The notes: generated from the sequence alone by a model not told the origin. 64,000 nucleotides of DNA from Archivesica marissinica (GCA_014843695.1 CM026390.1:10983890-11047889); one strand, 5' to 3'. Shown: positions 1-11,937, counted from the stretch's first letter. Made by a program: numbers and translations.

Positions 1-1106
1 TTTTTAAAGCTCGTTTCGCAATCGTTTTAAAATAAATAAAGTTTAAGCTAAGCTTCCAGGGTGGTTCGGGGGCATGCGAAATTCTATTCAGATTTGTAAA
101 TAATATTGAACATATAAACGTTTCTACTGTTTGCATGTTGTTTCCTATACTTGTTTTCGTTCATTGCCCGATTATAACCGTGGCGAGTGCCTCATTCGCC
201 TCAGTGCGGCTACGGACCTGAACCCTTTGCAGAATAACCTATATTTTAGTCAACCGTTGCAAGTGAATTTAGTGGTGAAAGGTGAACCTTTGTTATAGTA
301 AAACAATATATTGGGAATCTGGAAACTGGTTGCTTAATACAAGGCGGGCTGCTTAAGTGAGATGGTCACTAGCACAGGCTTGACTGTAATAAATTATCTT
401 GTACACTTCTGATGTCTGGATGACGAAATATAATTGCTTAAAGGATAATCGTCAACAGTGTTCTCATGGCCTGCAATCGATTAGGCACGTTTGTACATTT
501 TCAGATTTGGTGACTTCATATAGTTTCCATATGCAATGCTGTAAAATAGAATTTTGAATTTTTAGTCATAAAGGAGTAATAGAAGCTAAGAATATTATTC
601 GGACATAATTTGATATATAAGGAAAACTAATTAAATTCACTTGCAATCAGACGACGAATATATTCCTGCGAACGAACGTTGAAGATTTATTTAGCTGTAC
701 AAACAACCTCATTATGTCCAGATTTGATTAGCATATGTTTTGTTATGGGAATGATTTGACAGTCGTCATGCTTCAGGAAACATAATGCATATAGAACACG
801 AGAATTCTAAACTTCAGTGGTGAATACTGCTGATTTGAGTGTCGCCTATATCGAGCGGTTGTGGCGCCACCTGGCGAAAGTGTAAAAAATCAAAAGCAAT
901 CCGAGTGGGTTACTCTTAAAATGGCCACGACCATAACATTATTATTGTGCAATACATGTGAACTTTTAAACGCTATAAACTCCTTCTTATAAGGTTCGAA
1001 GATATGTTTTACAGCCAGACATACTAAATATGATGATCAATTCAAATGAAAAGCATTGTTTCCATGTTGGTGGTTTTCCATTAATTATTGTACAAACACA
1101 GATTAC
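1..1106. other. Single-copy flank, no gene recognised
   Basis: This AT-rich, non-repetitive stretch has no convincing open frame, tRNA or rRNA. On the minus strand it lies downstream of the serine-protease exon at 1107-1198, so it is probably that gene's next intron. I looked on the minus strand for the following protease exon, which should carry the catalytic His in an Ala-Ala-His-Cys context, and did not find it. A GC-richer patch around 175-235 and a short palindromic patch near 862-880 (GGCGCCACC) stand out in composition and could be relics of dispersed repeats, but I cannot name a family. Confidence 0.5.
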
Positions 1107-1198
1107 CATATAAGGCCAGGATCCCGGCACAGCCGTAGTTCCGCCTACAATACGGCTCAGGCTCGGTTGAACTATTGGCACACCACAGGGTACTCCCG
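1107..1198 (-). CDS. Exon of a trypsin/chymotrypsin-like serine protease (zymogen activation site)
   Basis: This 92-nt internal exon is bounded by a good acceptor (TTCTATTCTTTAG, AG at 1200-1199) and a GTAATC donor at 1106-1101. It enters in phase 1 and leaves in phase 0. It encodes 30 full codons, including a Cys-Gly-Val-Pro start and then SRIVGGTTAVPGSWPYM. Known for the S1 family: cleavage after Arg frees Ile-Val-Gly-Gly, whose N-terminus inserts into the catalytic domain, and the propeptide Cys usually stays disulfide-bonded to it, as in chymotrypsinogens. The Pro-Gly-Ser-Trp-Pro stretch after the activation site is typical. The product would be a secreted zymogen, perhaps digestive. The catalytic His, Asp and Ser are not in this exon and no other exon was found. 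The preceding signal-peptide exon would have to lie beyond the satellite that starts at 1286, so this is either an exon next to a satellite-filled intron or an orphan fragment. Confidence 0.8.
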
Positions 1199-1849
1199 CT
1201 AAAGAATAGAAGCATACTTATTACATATTATACTGAGCTACTAGCAAAGCTATTTTCTACATTAATAAATAATAACAAAACACTCCAATGCAAGACGGCG
1301 TAAGTAGCAATGACTACACGGCGTACGTAGTAATGACTAGACGGCCTACCTAGCAACGACTATACGGCGTACCTAGCAATGACTAGAAGGCGTACCTAGC
1401 AATGACTAGACGGCGTACCTAGCACTGACTAGACGGCGTACCTAGCAATGACTAGACGGTATACCTAGCAATGACTAGACGGTGTACCTAGTAATGATTA
1501 GACAGCGTACCTAGCAATGACTGCACGGCGTAGGTAGTTATTGACTAGACAGCGTACTTCGCAATTAATAGACGAGACGGCGTACCTAGCAATGGATAAA
1601 CGAGACGGCGTACCTAGCAATGACTAGACGAGACGGCGTACCTAGCAATGACTAGACGAGACGGCGTACCTAGCAATGACTAGACGAGAGGGCGTACCTA
1701 GCAATAACTCGACGAGACGGCGTACCTAGCAATGAATAGACGAGACGGCGTACCTAGCAATGAATAGACGAGACGGCGTACCTAGCAATGACTAGACGAG
1801 AAGGCGTATCTAGCAATGACTAGACGAGACGGCGTACCTAGCAATGACT

Positions 1850-4800
1850 AGACGGCATACCTAGCAATGACTAGACGCGAGGGCGTACCTAGCAATGAAT
1901 AGACGAGACGGCGTACCTAGCAATGGATAAACGAGACGGCGTACCTAGCAATGAGTAGACGAGACGGCGTACCTAGCAATGGCTAGACGAGACGGCGTAC
2001 CTAGCAATGACTAGACTAGACGGCGTACCTAGCTATGATTAGAGGGCGTACCTAGCCATGACTAGACGGCGTACCCAGCAATGACTGGACGGCGTACCAA
2101 GCAATGACTAGACGGCGTACGTAGTAATGACTAGACAGCGTAGCTAGCAATGACTAGACGGCGTACCTAGCAATGGCTAGACGGCGTACCTATCAATGAC
2201 TAGATGAGACGGCGTACCTAGCTATGATTAGACGGCGTACCTAGCCATGACTAGACGGAGTACCCAGCAATGACAGGACGGCGTACCAAGCAATGACTAG
2301 ACGGCGTACGTAGTAATGACTAGACGGCCTACCTAGCAACGACTAGACCGCGTAACTAGCAATGACTAGACGGCGTACCTAGCACTGACTAGACGGCGTA
2401 ACTAGCAATGAATAGACGGCATACCTAGCAATGACTAAACGGTGTACCTAGTAATGATTAGACAGCGTACCTAGCAATGACTGGACGGCGTACGTAGTTA
2501 TTGACTAGACAGCGTACCTCGCAATGAATAGACGGCGTACCTAGCAATGACTAGACGGCATACCTAGCAATGACTAGACGAGAGGGCGTACCTAGCAATG
2601 AATAGACGAGACGGCGTACCTAGCAATGTATAAACGAGACGGCGTACCTAGCAATGACTAGACGAGACGGCGTACCTGGCAATGACTAGACGAGACGGCG
2701 TACCTAGCAATGACTAGACGGCGTACATAGCAATGACTAGACGGCGTACCCAGCAATGACTAGACGAGACGGCGTACCTAGCCATGACTAGACGGGACGG
2801 CGTACCTAGCAATGACTAGACGGCGTACCCAGCAATGACTAGACGAGACGGCGTACCCAGCAATGACTAGACGAGACGGCGTACCTAGCAATGAATAGAC
2901 GGCGTACCCAGCAATGACTAGACGAGACGGCGTACCTAGCCATGACTAGACGGGACGGCGTACCTAGAAATGACTAGAAGAGACGGCTTACCTAGCAATG
3001 ACTAGACGGCGTACCTAGCAATGACTAGACGGCGTACCCAGCAATAACTAGACAGCGTACCTAGCAATGACTAGACGGCGTACCTAGCAATGACTAGACG
3101 GCGTACCGAGCAATGACTAGACGGCGTACCTAGAACTGAATGGACGGCGTACCTAGCAATGAGTAGACGAGACGGCGTACCTAGCAATGACTAGAAGAGA
3201 CGGCGTACCTAGCAATGACTAGACGGCGTACCTAGCAATGACTAGAAGAGACAGCGTACCTAGCAATGACTAGAAGAGACGGCGTACCTAGCAATGAATA
3301 GACGGCGTACCTAGCAATGACTAGAAGAGACGGCGTACCTAGCAATGACTAGAAGAGACGGCGTACCTAGCAATGACTAGACGGCGTACCTAGCAATGAA
3401 TAGACGGATACCTAGCAATGACTAGACGGTGTACCTAGTAATGATTAGACAGCGTACCTAGCAATGATTGAACGGCGTACGTAGTTATTGACAAGACAGC
3501 GTACATCGCAATGAATAGACGGCGTACCTAGCAATGACTAGACGGCATACCTAGCAATGACTAGACGCTAGGGCGTACCTAGCAATGAATAGACGAGACG
3601 GCGTACCTAGCAATGGATAAACGAGACGGCGTACCTAGCAATGATTAGACGAGACGGCGTACCTAGCAATGGCTAGACGAGACGGCGTACCTAGCAATGA
3701 CTAGACGAGACGGCGTACCTAGCTATGATTAGACGGCGTACCTAGCCATGACTAGACGGCGTACCCAGCAATGACTGGACGGCGTACCAAGCAATGACTA
3801 GACGGCGTACGTAGTAATGACTAGACAGCGTAGCTAGCAATGACTAGACGGCGTACCTAGCAATGGCTAGACGGCGTACCTATCAATGACTAGATGAGAC
3901 GGCGTACCTAGCTATGATTAGACGGCGTACCTAGCCATGACTAGACGGAGTACCCAGCAATGACTGGACGGCGTACCAAGCAATGACTATACGGCGTACG
4001 TAGTAATGACTAGACGGCCTACCTAGCAACGACTAGACCGCGTAACTAGCAATGACTAGAAGGCGTACCTAGCAATGACTAGACGGCGTACCTAGCAATG
4101 ACTAGACGGCGTACCTAGCAATGAATAGACGGCATACCTAGCAATGACTAAACGGTGTACCTAGTAATGATTAGACAGCGTACCTAGCAATGACTGGACG
4201 GCGTACGTAGTTACTGACTAGACAGCGTACCTCGCAATGAATAGACGGCGTACCTAGCAATGACTAGACGGCATACCTAGCAATGACTAGACGAGAGGGC
4301 GTACCTAGCAATGAATAGACGAGACGGCGTACCTAGCAATGTATAAACGAGACGGCGTACCTAGCAATGACTAGACGAGACGGCGTACCTGGCAATGACT
4401 AGACGAGACGGCGTACCTAGCAATGACTAGACGGCGTACATAGCAATGACTAGACGGCGTACCCAGCAATGACTAGACGAGACGGCGTACCTAGCCATGA
4501 CTAGACGGGACGGCGTACCTAGCAATGACTAGACGGCATACCCAGCAATGACTAGACGAGAAGGCGTACCCAGCAATGACTAGACGAGACGGCGTACCTA
4601 GCAATGAATAGACGGCGTACCCAGCAATGACTAGACGAGACGGCGTACCTAGCCATGACTAGACGGGACGGCGTACCTAGCAATGACTAGAAGAGACGGC
4701 TTACCTAGCAATGACTAGACGGCGTAGCTAGCAATGACTAGACGGCGTACCCAGCAATAACTAGACAGCGTACCTAGCAATGACTAGACGGCGTACCTAG

Positions 4801-5105
4801 CAATGACTAGACGGCGTACCGAGCAATGACTAGACGGCGTACCTAGAAATGAATGGACGGCGTACCTAGCAATGAGTAGACGAGACGGCGTACCTAGCAA
4901 TGACTAGAAGAGACGGCGTACCTAGCAATGACTAGACGGCGTACCTAGCAATGACTAGAAGAGACAGCGTACCTAGCAATGACTAGAAGAGACGGCGTAC
5001 CTAGCAATGAATAGACGGCGTACCTAGCAATGACTAGAAGAGACGGCGTACCTAGCAATGACTAGAAGAGACGGCGTACCTAGCAATGACTAGACGGCGT
5101 ACCTA
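1850..5105 (+). repeat. Two-copy higher-order repeat in satellite A (about 1.69 kb)
   Basis: The order of monomer variants at about 1850-3390 recurs at about 3540-5105. Matching landmarks are TAGCTATGATTAG (2030 and 3720), TATCAATGAC (2191 and 3881) and GACTAGACCG (2341 and 4031), all 1,690 bp apart. After about 2380 the offset becomes 1,713 bp (ATGACTAAAC at 2431 and 4144; CCTGGC at 2675 and 4388), showing gain or loss of one 23-bp monomer. A third, more diverged copy begins near 7710. This points to unequal exchange of blocks of about 65-70 monomers. Confidence 0.85.
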
Positions 5106-5129
5106 GCAATGACTAGACGGCGTACCTAG

Positions 5130-7199
5130 CAATGACTAGACGAGACGGCGTACCTAGCAATGACTAGACGAGACGGCGTACCTAGCAATGACTAGACGAG
5201 ACGGCGTACCTAGCAATGACTAGAGGAGACGGCGTACCTAGCAATGACTAGAAGAGACGGCGTACCTAGCAATGACTAGACGAGACGGCGTACCTAGCAA
5301 TGACTAGAGGTCGTACCTAGCAATTACTAGACGGCGTACCTAGCAATGACTAGACGGCTTACCTAGCAATGACTAGACGGCGTACCTAGCAATGACTAGA
5401 CGGCGTACCTAGCAATGGTTAGATGGCATACCTAGCAATGGCTAGACGAGACGACGTACCTAGCAATGACTAAACGGCGTACCGAGCAATGACTAGACGG
5501 GGTACCGAGCAATGACTAGACGGCGTACTGAGCAATGACTACACGGTGTACCTAGTTATGACTAGTCGGCGTATCTAGCAATGACGAGACGGCGTACCTA
5601 GCAATGCTTAGATGAGACGGCGTACCTAGCAATGACTAGAAAAGACGGCGTACCTAGCAATGACTAGACAAGACGGCGTACCTAGCAATGACTAGACGGC
5701 GTACCTAGCAATGACTAGACGGGACGGCGTACCTAGCAATGACTAGACGAGACGGCGTACCTAGCAATGACTAGACGGCGTACCGAGCAATGACTAGACG
5801 ACGTACCTAGCACTGACTAGACGGCATACATAGCAATGACTAGACGGCGTACCGAGAAATGACTAGACGGCGTACCGAGCAATGACTAGACGGCGTACCG
5901 AGCAATGACTAGACGGCGTACAGAGCAATGACTAGACGATGTACCTAGCTATGACTAGACGGCGTACCTAGCAATGACTAGACGGCGTACCTAGCAATGA
6001 CTAGACGGCGTACCTAGCAATGACTAGACGGCGTACCTAGCCATGACTAGACGGCGTACCTAGCCATGACTAGACGGCATACCTAGCAATGAATAGACGG
6101 CGTACCTAGCAATGACTAGACAGCGTACATAGCAATGACTAGACGGCGTACCTAGCAATGACGAGACGGCGTACCTAGCAATGACTAGACGAGACGGCGT
6201 ACCTAGCAATGACTAGACGAGACGGCGTACCTAGCAATGACTAGAAGAGACGGCGTACCTACCAATGACTAGACGAGACGGCGTACCTAGCAATGACTAG
6301 AGGTCGTACCTAGCAATTACTAGACGGCGTACCTAGCAATGACTAGACGGCTTACCTAGCATTGACTAGACGGCGTACCTAGCAATGACTAGACGGCGTA
6401 CCTAGCAATGGTTAGATGGCATACCTAGCAATGGCTAGACGAGACGACGTACCTAGCAATGACTAGACGGCGTACCGAGCAATGACTAGACGGGGTACCG
6501 AGCAATGACTAGACGGCGTACTGAGCAATGACTACACGGTGTACCTAGTTATGACTAGTCGGCGTATCTAGCAATGACGAGACGGCGTACCTAGCAATGC
6601 TTAGATGAGACGGCGTACCTAGCAATGACTAGAAAAGACGGCGTACCTAGCAATGACTAGACAAGACGGCGTACCTAGCAATGACTAGACGGCGTACCTA
6701 GCAATGACTAGACGGGACGGCGTACCTAGCAATGACTAGACGAGACGGCGTACCTAGCAATGACTAGACGGCGTACCGAGCAATGACTAGACGACGTACC
6801 TAGCACTGACTAGACGGCATACATAGCAATGACTAGACGGCGTACCGAGCAATGACTAGACGGCGTACCGAGCAATGACTAGACGGCGTACCGAGCAATG
6901 ACTAGACGACGTACCTAGCACTGACTAGACGGCATACCTAGCAATGACTAGACGGCGTACAGAGCAATGACTAGACGGTGTACCTAGCTATGACTAGACG
7001 GCGTACCTAGCAATGACTAGACGGCGTACGTAGCAATGACTAGACGGCGTACCTAGCAATGACTAGACGGCGTACCTAGCCATGACTAGACGGCGTACCT
7101 AGCCATGACTAGACGGCATACCTAGCAATGAATAGACGGCGTACCTAGCAATGACTAGACAGCGTACATAGCAATGACTAGACGGCGTACCTAGCCATG
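5130..7199 (+). repeat. 993-bp tandem duplication in satellite A
   Basis: A run of distinctive monomers is repeated 993 bp apart: CTAGAAGAGACGG at 5248 and 6241, GACTAGAGGTCG at 5302 and 6295, and ATGCTTAGATGAG at 5604 and 6597. Towards the end of the second copy the offset grows to 1,039 bp (CAGCGTACAT at 6121 and 7160), because two extra 23-bp monomers with the GACGACGTACC variant were inserted near 6900. The first copy is about 5130-6122 and the second about 6123-7199. Confidence 0.85.
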
Positions 7200-9727
7200 A
7201 CTAGACGGGACGGCGTACCTAGCAATGACTAGAAGAGACGGCTTACCTAGCAATGACTAGACGGCGTACCTAGCCATGACTAGACGGCGTAACTAGCCAT
7301 GACTAGACGGCATACCTAGCAATGAATAGACGGCGTACCTAGCAATGACTAGACGGCGTACATAGCAATGACTAGACGGCGTACCCAGCAATGACTAGAC
7401 GAGACGGCGTACATAGCCATGACTAGACGGGACGGCGTACCTAGCAATGACTAGACGGCGTACCCAGCAATGACTAGACGAGACGGCGTACCTAGCCATG
7501 ACTAGACGGACGGCGTACCTAGCAATGACTAGAAGAGACGGCTTACCTAGCAATGACTAGACGGCGTACCTAGCAATGACTAGACGGCGTACCCAGCAAT
7601 AACTAGACGGCGTACCTAGCAATGACTAGGCGGCGTACCTAGCAATGACTAGACGGCGTACCGAGCAATGACTAGACGGCGTACCTAGAAATGAATGGAC
7701 GGCGTACCTAGCAATGACTAGATGAGACGGCGTACCTAGCTATGATTAGACGGCGTACCTAGCCATGACTAGACGGCGTACCCAGCAATGACTGGACGGC
7801 GTACTAAGCAATGACTAGACGGCGTACGTAGTAATGACTAGACGGCCTACCTAGCAACGACTAGACGGCGTACCTAGAAATAACTAGAAGGCGTACCTAG
7901 CAATGACTAGACGGCGTAACTAGCAATGACTAGTCGGCGTACCTAGCAATGAATAGACGGCATACCTAGCAATGACTAGACGGTGTACCTAGTAATGATT
8001 AGACAGCGTACCTAGCAATGACTGGACGGCGTACGTAGTTATTGACTAGAAAGCGTACCTCGCAATGAATAGACGGCGTATCTAGCAATGACTAGACGGC
8101 ATACCTAGCAATGACTAGACGAGAGGGCATACCTAGCAATGAATAGACGAGCCGGCGTACCTAGCAATGGATAAACGAGACGGCGTACCTAGCAATGATT
8201 AGACGAGACGGCGTACCTAGCAATGACTAGAGGAGACGGCGTACCTAGCAATGACTAGACGAGACGGCGTACCTAGTAATGACTAGACGAGACGGCCTAC
8301 CTAGCAATGACTAGACGGCGTACATAGCAATGACTAGACGGCGTACCTAGCCATGACTAGACGGGACGGCGTACCTAGCAATGACTAAACGGCGTACCAA
8401 GCAATGACTAGACGAGACGGCGTACCCAGAAATGACTAGACGAGACGGTGTACCTAGCAATGAATAGACGGCGTACCCAGCAATGACTAGACGGGACGGC
8501 GTATCTAGCAATGACTAGAAGAGACGGTTTACCTAGCAATGACTAGACGGCGTACCTAGCAATGACTAGACGGCGTACCCAGCAATAACTAGACGGCGTA
8601 CCTAGCAATGACTAGACGGCGTACCTAGCAATGACTAGACTAGACGGCGTACCTAGCAATGACTAGACGGCGTACCGAGCAATGACTAGACGGCGTACCT
8701 AGAAATGAATGGACGGCGTACCTAGCAATGAGTAGACGAGACGGCGTACCTAGCAATGACTAGAAGAGACGGCGTACCTAGCAATGACTAGACGGCGTAC
8801 CTAGCAATGACTAGACGGTTTACCTAGCAATGACTAGACGGCGTACCTAGCAATGACTAGTCGAGACGGCGTACCTAGTAATGACTAGACGGCGTACGTA
8901 ATAATGACTAGACGGCGTACCTAGCAATGACTAGACGGCGTACCTAGCAATGACTAGACGGCGTACCTAGCACTGACTTGACGAGACGGCGTACCTAGCA
9001 ATGACTAGACGGCGTACCTAGCAATGACTAGACGGCGTACCGAGCAATGACTAGAAGGCGTACCTAGAAATGAATGGACGGCGTACCTAGCAATGAGTAG
9101 ACGAGACGGGGTACCTAGCAATGACTAGAAGAGACGGCGTACCTAGCAATGAATTGAGGGCGTACCTAGCAATGACTAGAAGAGACAGCGTACCTAGCAA
9201 TGACTAGAAGAGACGGCGTACCTAGCAATGAATTGAGGGCGTACCTAGCAATGACTAGAAGAGACGGCGTAACTAGCAATGACTAGAAGAGACGGCGTAC
9301 CTAGCAATGACTAGACGGCGTACCTAGCAATGACTAGACGGCGTACCGAGCAATGACTAGAAGGCGTACCTAGAAATGAATGGACGGCGTACCTAGCAAT
9401 GAGTAGACGAGACGGGGTACCTAGCAATGACTAGAAGAGACGGCGTACCTAGCAATGACTAGACGGCGTACCTAGCAATGACTGGAAGAGACAGCGTACC
9501 TAGCAATGACTAGAAGAGACGGCGTACCTAGCAATGAATAGACGGCGTACCTAGCAATGACTAGAAGAGACGGCGTACCTAGCAATGACTAGAAGAGACG
9601 GCGTACCTAGCAATGACTAGACGGCGTACCTAGCAATGACTAGACGGCGTACGTAGCAATGACTAGACGAGACGGCGTACCTAGCAATGACTAGACGAGA
9701 CGGCGTACCTAGCAATGAATAGACGAG

Positions 9728-10727
9728 NNNNNNNNNNNNNNNNNNNNNNNNNNNNNNNNNNNNNNNNNNNNNNNNNNNNNNNNNNNNNNNNNNNNNNNNN
9801 NNNNNNNNNNNNNNNNNNNNNNNNNNNNNNNNNNNNNNNNNNNNNNNNNNNNNNNNNNNNNNNNNNNNNNNNNNNNNNNNNNNNNNNNNNNNNNNNNNNN
9901 NNNNNNNNNNNNNNNNNNNNNNNNNNNNNNNNNNNNNNNNNNNNNNNNNNNNNNNNNNNNNNNNNNNNNNNNNNNNNNNNNNNNNNNNNNNNNNNNNNNN
10001 NNNNNNNNNNNNNNNNNNNNNNNNNNNNNNNNNNNNNNNNNNNNNNNNNNNNNNNNNNNNNNNNNNNNNNNNNNNNNNNNNNNNNNNNNNNNNNNNNNNN
10101 NNNNNNNNNNNNNNNNNNNNNNNNNNNNNNNNNNNNNNNNNNNNNNNNNNNNNNNNNNNNNNNNNNNNNNNNNNNNNNNNNNNNNNNNNNNNNNNNNNNN
10201 NNNNNNNNNNNNNNNNNNNNNNNNNNNNNNNNNNNNNNNNNNNNNNNNNNNNNNNNNNNNNNNNNNNNNNNNNNNNNNNNNNNNNNNNNNNNNNNNNNNN
10301 NNNNNNNNNNNNNNNNNNNNNNNNNNNNNNNNNNNNNNNNNNNNNNNNNNNNNNNNNNNNNNNNNNNNNNNNNNNNNNNNNNNNNNNNNNNNNNNNNNNN
10401 NNNNNNNNNNNNNNNNNNNNNNNNNNNNNNNNNNNNNNNNNNNNNNNNNNNNNNNNNNNNNNNNNNNNNNNNNNNNNNNNNNNNNNNNNNNNNNNNNNNN
10501 NNNNNNNNNNNNNNNNNNNNNNNNNNNNNNNNNNNNNNNNNNNNNNNNNNNNNNNNNNNNNNNNNNNNNNNNNNNNNNNNNNNNNNNNNNNNNNNNNNNN
10601 NNNNNNNNNNNNNNNNNNNNNNNNNNNNNNNNNNNNNNNNNNNNNNNNNNNNNNNNNNNNNNNNNNNNNNNNNNNNNNNNNNNNNNNNNNNNNNNNNNNN
10701 NNNNNNNNNNNNNNNNNNNNNNNNNNN
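9728..10727. other. Assembly gap (1,000 N)
   Basis: Exactly 1,000 undetermined bases, a conventional placeholder for a scaffold join of unknown true size. Satellite A is on the left and satellite B on the right, so the real junction is not seen. Either array may be longer than shown, or other sequence may lie between them. Confidence 0.98.
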
Positions 10728-11419
10728 TTAAACAAGATGTATGGGATAAAGCTGCAATATCCCTGCTAATCGGATATTAAACATTATGTATGGGATAAAG
10801 CTGCAATAGCCCTGCTAATCGGATATTAAACATTATGTATGGGATAAAGCTGCAATAGCCCTGCTAATCGGATATTAAACATTATGTATGGGATAAAGCT
10901 GCAATATCCCTGCTAATCGGATATTAAACATTATGTATGGGATAAAGCTGCAATATCCCTGCTAATCGGATATTAAACATTATGTATGGGATAAAGCTGC
11001 AATAGCCCTGCTAATCGGATATTAAACAAGATGTATGGGATAAAGCTGCAATATCCCTGCTAATCGGATATTAAACATTATGTATGGGATAAAGCTGCAA
11101 TAGCCCTGCTAATCGGATATTAAACATTATGTATGGGATAAAGCTGCAATATCCCTGCTAATCGGATATTAAACATTATGTATGGGATAAAGCTGCAATA
11201 TCCCTGCTAATCGGATATTAAACATTATGTATGGGATAAAGCTGCAATATCCCTGCTAATCGGATATTAAACATTATGTATGGGATAAAGCTGCAATAGC
11301 CCTGCTAATCGGATATTAAACAAGATGTATGGGATAAAGCTGCAATATCCCTGTTAATCGGATATTAAACATTATGTATGGGATAAAGCTGCAATATCCC
11401 TGCTAATCGGATATTAAAA
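10728..11419 (+). repeat. Satellite B: 49-bp tandem array, 14 units
   Basis: Fourteen complete 49-bp units start at 10728 and every 49 bases to 11365, ending in a partial unit at 11414-11419. Each unit begins TTAAACATTATGTATGGG, continues with an AAAGCTGCAATA(T/G)CCC segment and ends in CTGCTAATCGGATA. Units are nearly identical, differing mainly at one T/G position and at CATTATG versus CAAGATG. The CAAGATG form occurs in units 1, 7 and 13, giving a 6-unit (294-bp) higher-order period. Unit 13 also has GTTAATCGG for GCTAATCGG. The unit shows no clear similarity to the other three satellites. The array is cut on the left by the assembly gap. Confidence 0.97.
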
Positions 11420-11654
11420 CCTGCTCTAAAACTGTAAAATGAGTATTTTATTAAATCATACGTACGAAATTAACACTTTTATTTAGTATGATATTGTTAT
11501 ATATGTGTGTGTTTAGTATGATATTGTTTTATGTAAGATATAGGCTATCCTCCAACATCTAAAATGACTAATCTCTTCAGGAGGCGTCGCTCATATGGGC
11601 AACCGGTAGCGACGATAAATAAACGTAAAACACACAAGATATAGGCCTCAAACT

Positions 11655-11730
11655 GATCCAATATGTAACATATTTGTTATATCTTCCGAGCTACGCGCAT
11701 CACACAGTCCAATATTTTACATATTGGATC
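11655..11730. repeat. Inverted repeat, 20-bp arms
   Basis: GATCCAATATGTAACATATT at 11655-11674 is complementary to 11711-11730 with one mismatch; the outer 14 bases pair perfectly. The 36-bp loop contains CCGAGCTACGCGCATCACAC. Such a structure could be the remains of a small inverted-repeat transposon or simply a hairpin. No flanking target-site duplication was recognised. Confidence 0.7.
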
Positions 11731-11823
11731 GTTTTCGGCTTATATCTGTACATTGTATATTTTGTATATTGAACATGCTGTGTTTTAAAGGATGAATTAA
11801 ATATTACTGCTTCCTATTTTCAG

Positions 11824-11893
11824 TGCACAGATACTTATCCAGAAATATGTGAACGGCGCAGTTAATGGTGTGGACCCCTGTGTCAGGCACTAA
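11824..11893 (+). CDS. Candidate terminal exon of an unidentified gene
   Basis: A strong acceptor (CTTCCTATTTTCAG, AG at 11822-11823) with a pyrimidine-rich tract is followed by an open frame from 11825 to a TAA at 11891-11893. It encodes 22 residues, starting AQILIQKYVNGAVNG and ending DPCVRH. An AATAAA signal lies 39 bases after the stop. I do not recognise the peptide. The frame beginning at 11824 reads instead a Cys-containing peptide that stops after 13 codons, and the third frame stops after 8. The arrangement of acceptor, short open frame, stop and polyadenylation signal fits a last exon, but the exon is too short for coding statistics. The upstream exons would lie in or beyond the satellites and gap. 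It is on the opposite strand from the protease exon, so it belongs to a different gene if real. Confidence 0.25.
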
Positions 11894-11931
11894 CTGCTCC
11901 CATGTAGTATATGTTAGCTGTTGCATGCCAT

Positions 11932-11937
11932 AATAAA
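11932..11937 (+). promoter_or_regulatory. Polyadenylation signal AATAAA (candidate)
   Basis: A canonical AATAAA hexamer in the context CCATAATAAACATT, 39 bases downstream of the stop codon of the candidate exon at 11824-11893. In AT-rich DNA such hexamers are common, so the assignment depends on the exon being real. Confidence 0.3.

Larger units (their letters stand above)
1286..9727 (+). repeat. Satellite A: 23/28-bp tandem array
   Basis: About 8.4 kb of head-to-tail repeats, roughly 340 monomers. The short monomer is GTACCTAGCAATG followed by ACTAGACGGC (23 bp). The long monomer carries five extra bases, so ACTAGACGG becomes ACTAGACGAGACGG or ACTAGAAGAGACGG (28 bp). The two lengths are interspersed in a non-random order that recurs in larger blocks. 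Base composition is about half G+C with two to four CpG per monomer, unlike the AT-rich surroundings. Frequent variants (GGCATACC, GGTGTACC, ACAGCG) look like CpG to TpG/CpA changes. The left edge is at about 1286, where AATGCAAGACGGCG gives way to regular monomers. The right edge is lost in the assembly gap. No open frame of interest is present. Confidence 0.95.

Noticed and set aside
460..542. Possible catalytic-His exon of the protease on the minus strand (acceptor at 539-542 followed by His-Cys codons)
   Set aside because: The residues after His-Cys do not resemble the S1 protease fold, the upstream Ala-Ala is absent, and the frame stops after about 24 codons with no clear donor.
9617..10735. 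Open frames spanning the first run of N
   Set aside because: They consist almost entirely of undetermined bases and have no coding evidence.
1286..11419. CRISPR-like arrays of short repeats
   Set aside because: The repeats are contiguous monomers without unique spacers, in a eukaryotic context with no cas genes.
10728..11419. Possible relation of the 49-bp satellite to the shared core of the others
   Set aside because: The best local match (ATTAGCAGGG against CTAGCACTG) is too short and imperfect to distinguish from chance.
11585..11623. Hairpin followed by AATAAA, considered as an RNA 3'-end element
   Set aside because: The 7-bp stem does not match the histone-type stem-loop and no gene precedes it.
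11824..11865. Alternative frame of the candidate terminal exon, whose Cys-rich start faintly recalls a ShK-type cysteine domain
   Set aside because: It stops after 13 codons with only two cysteines, far too little to support the domain.
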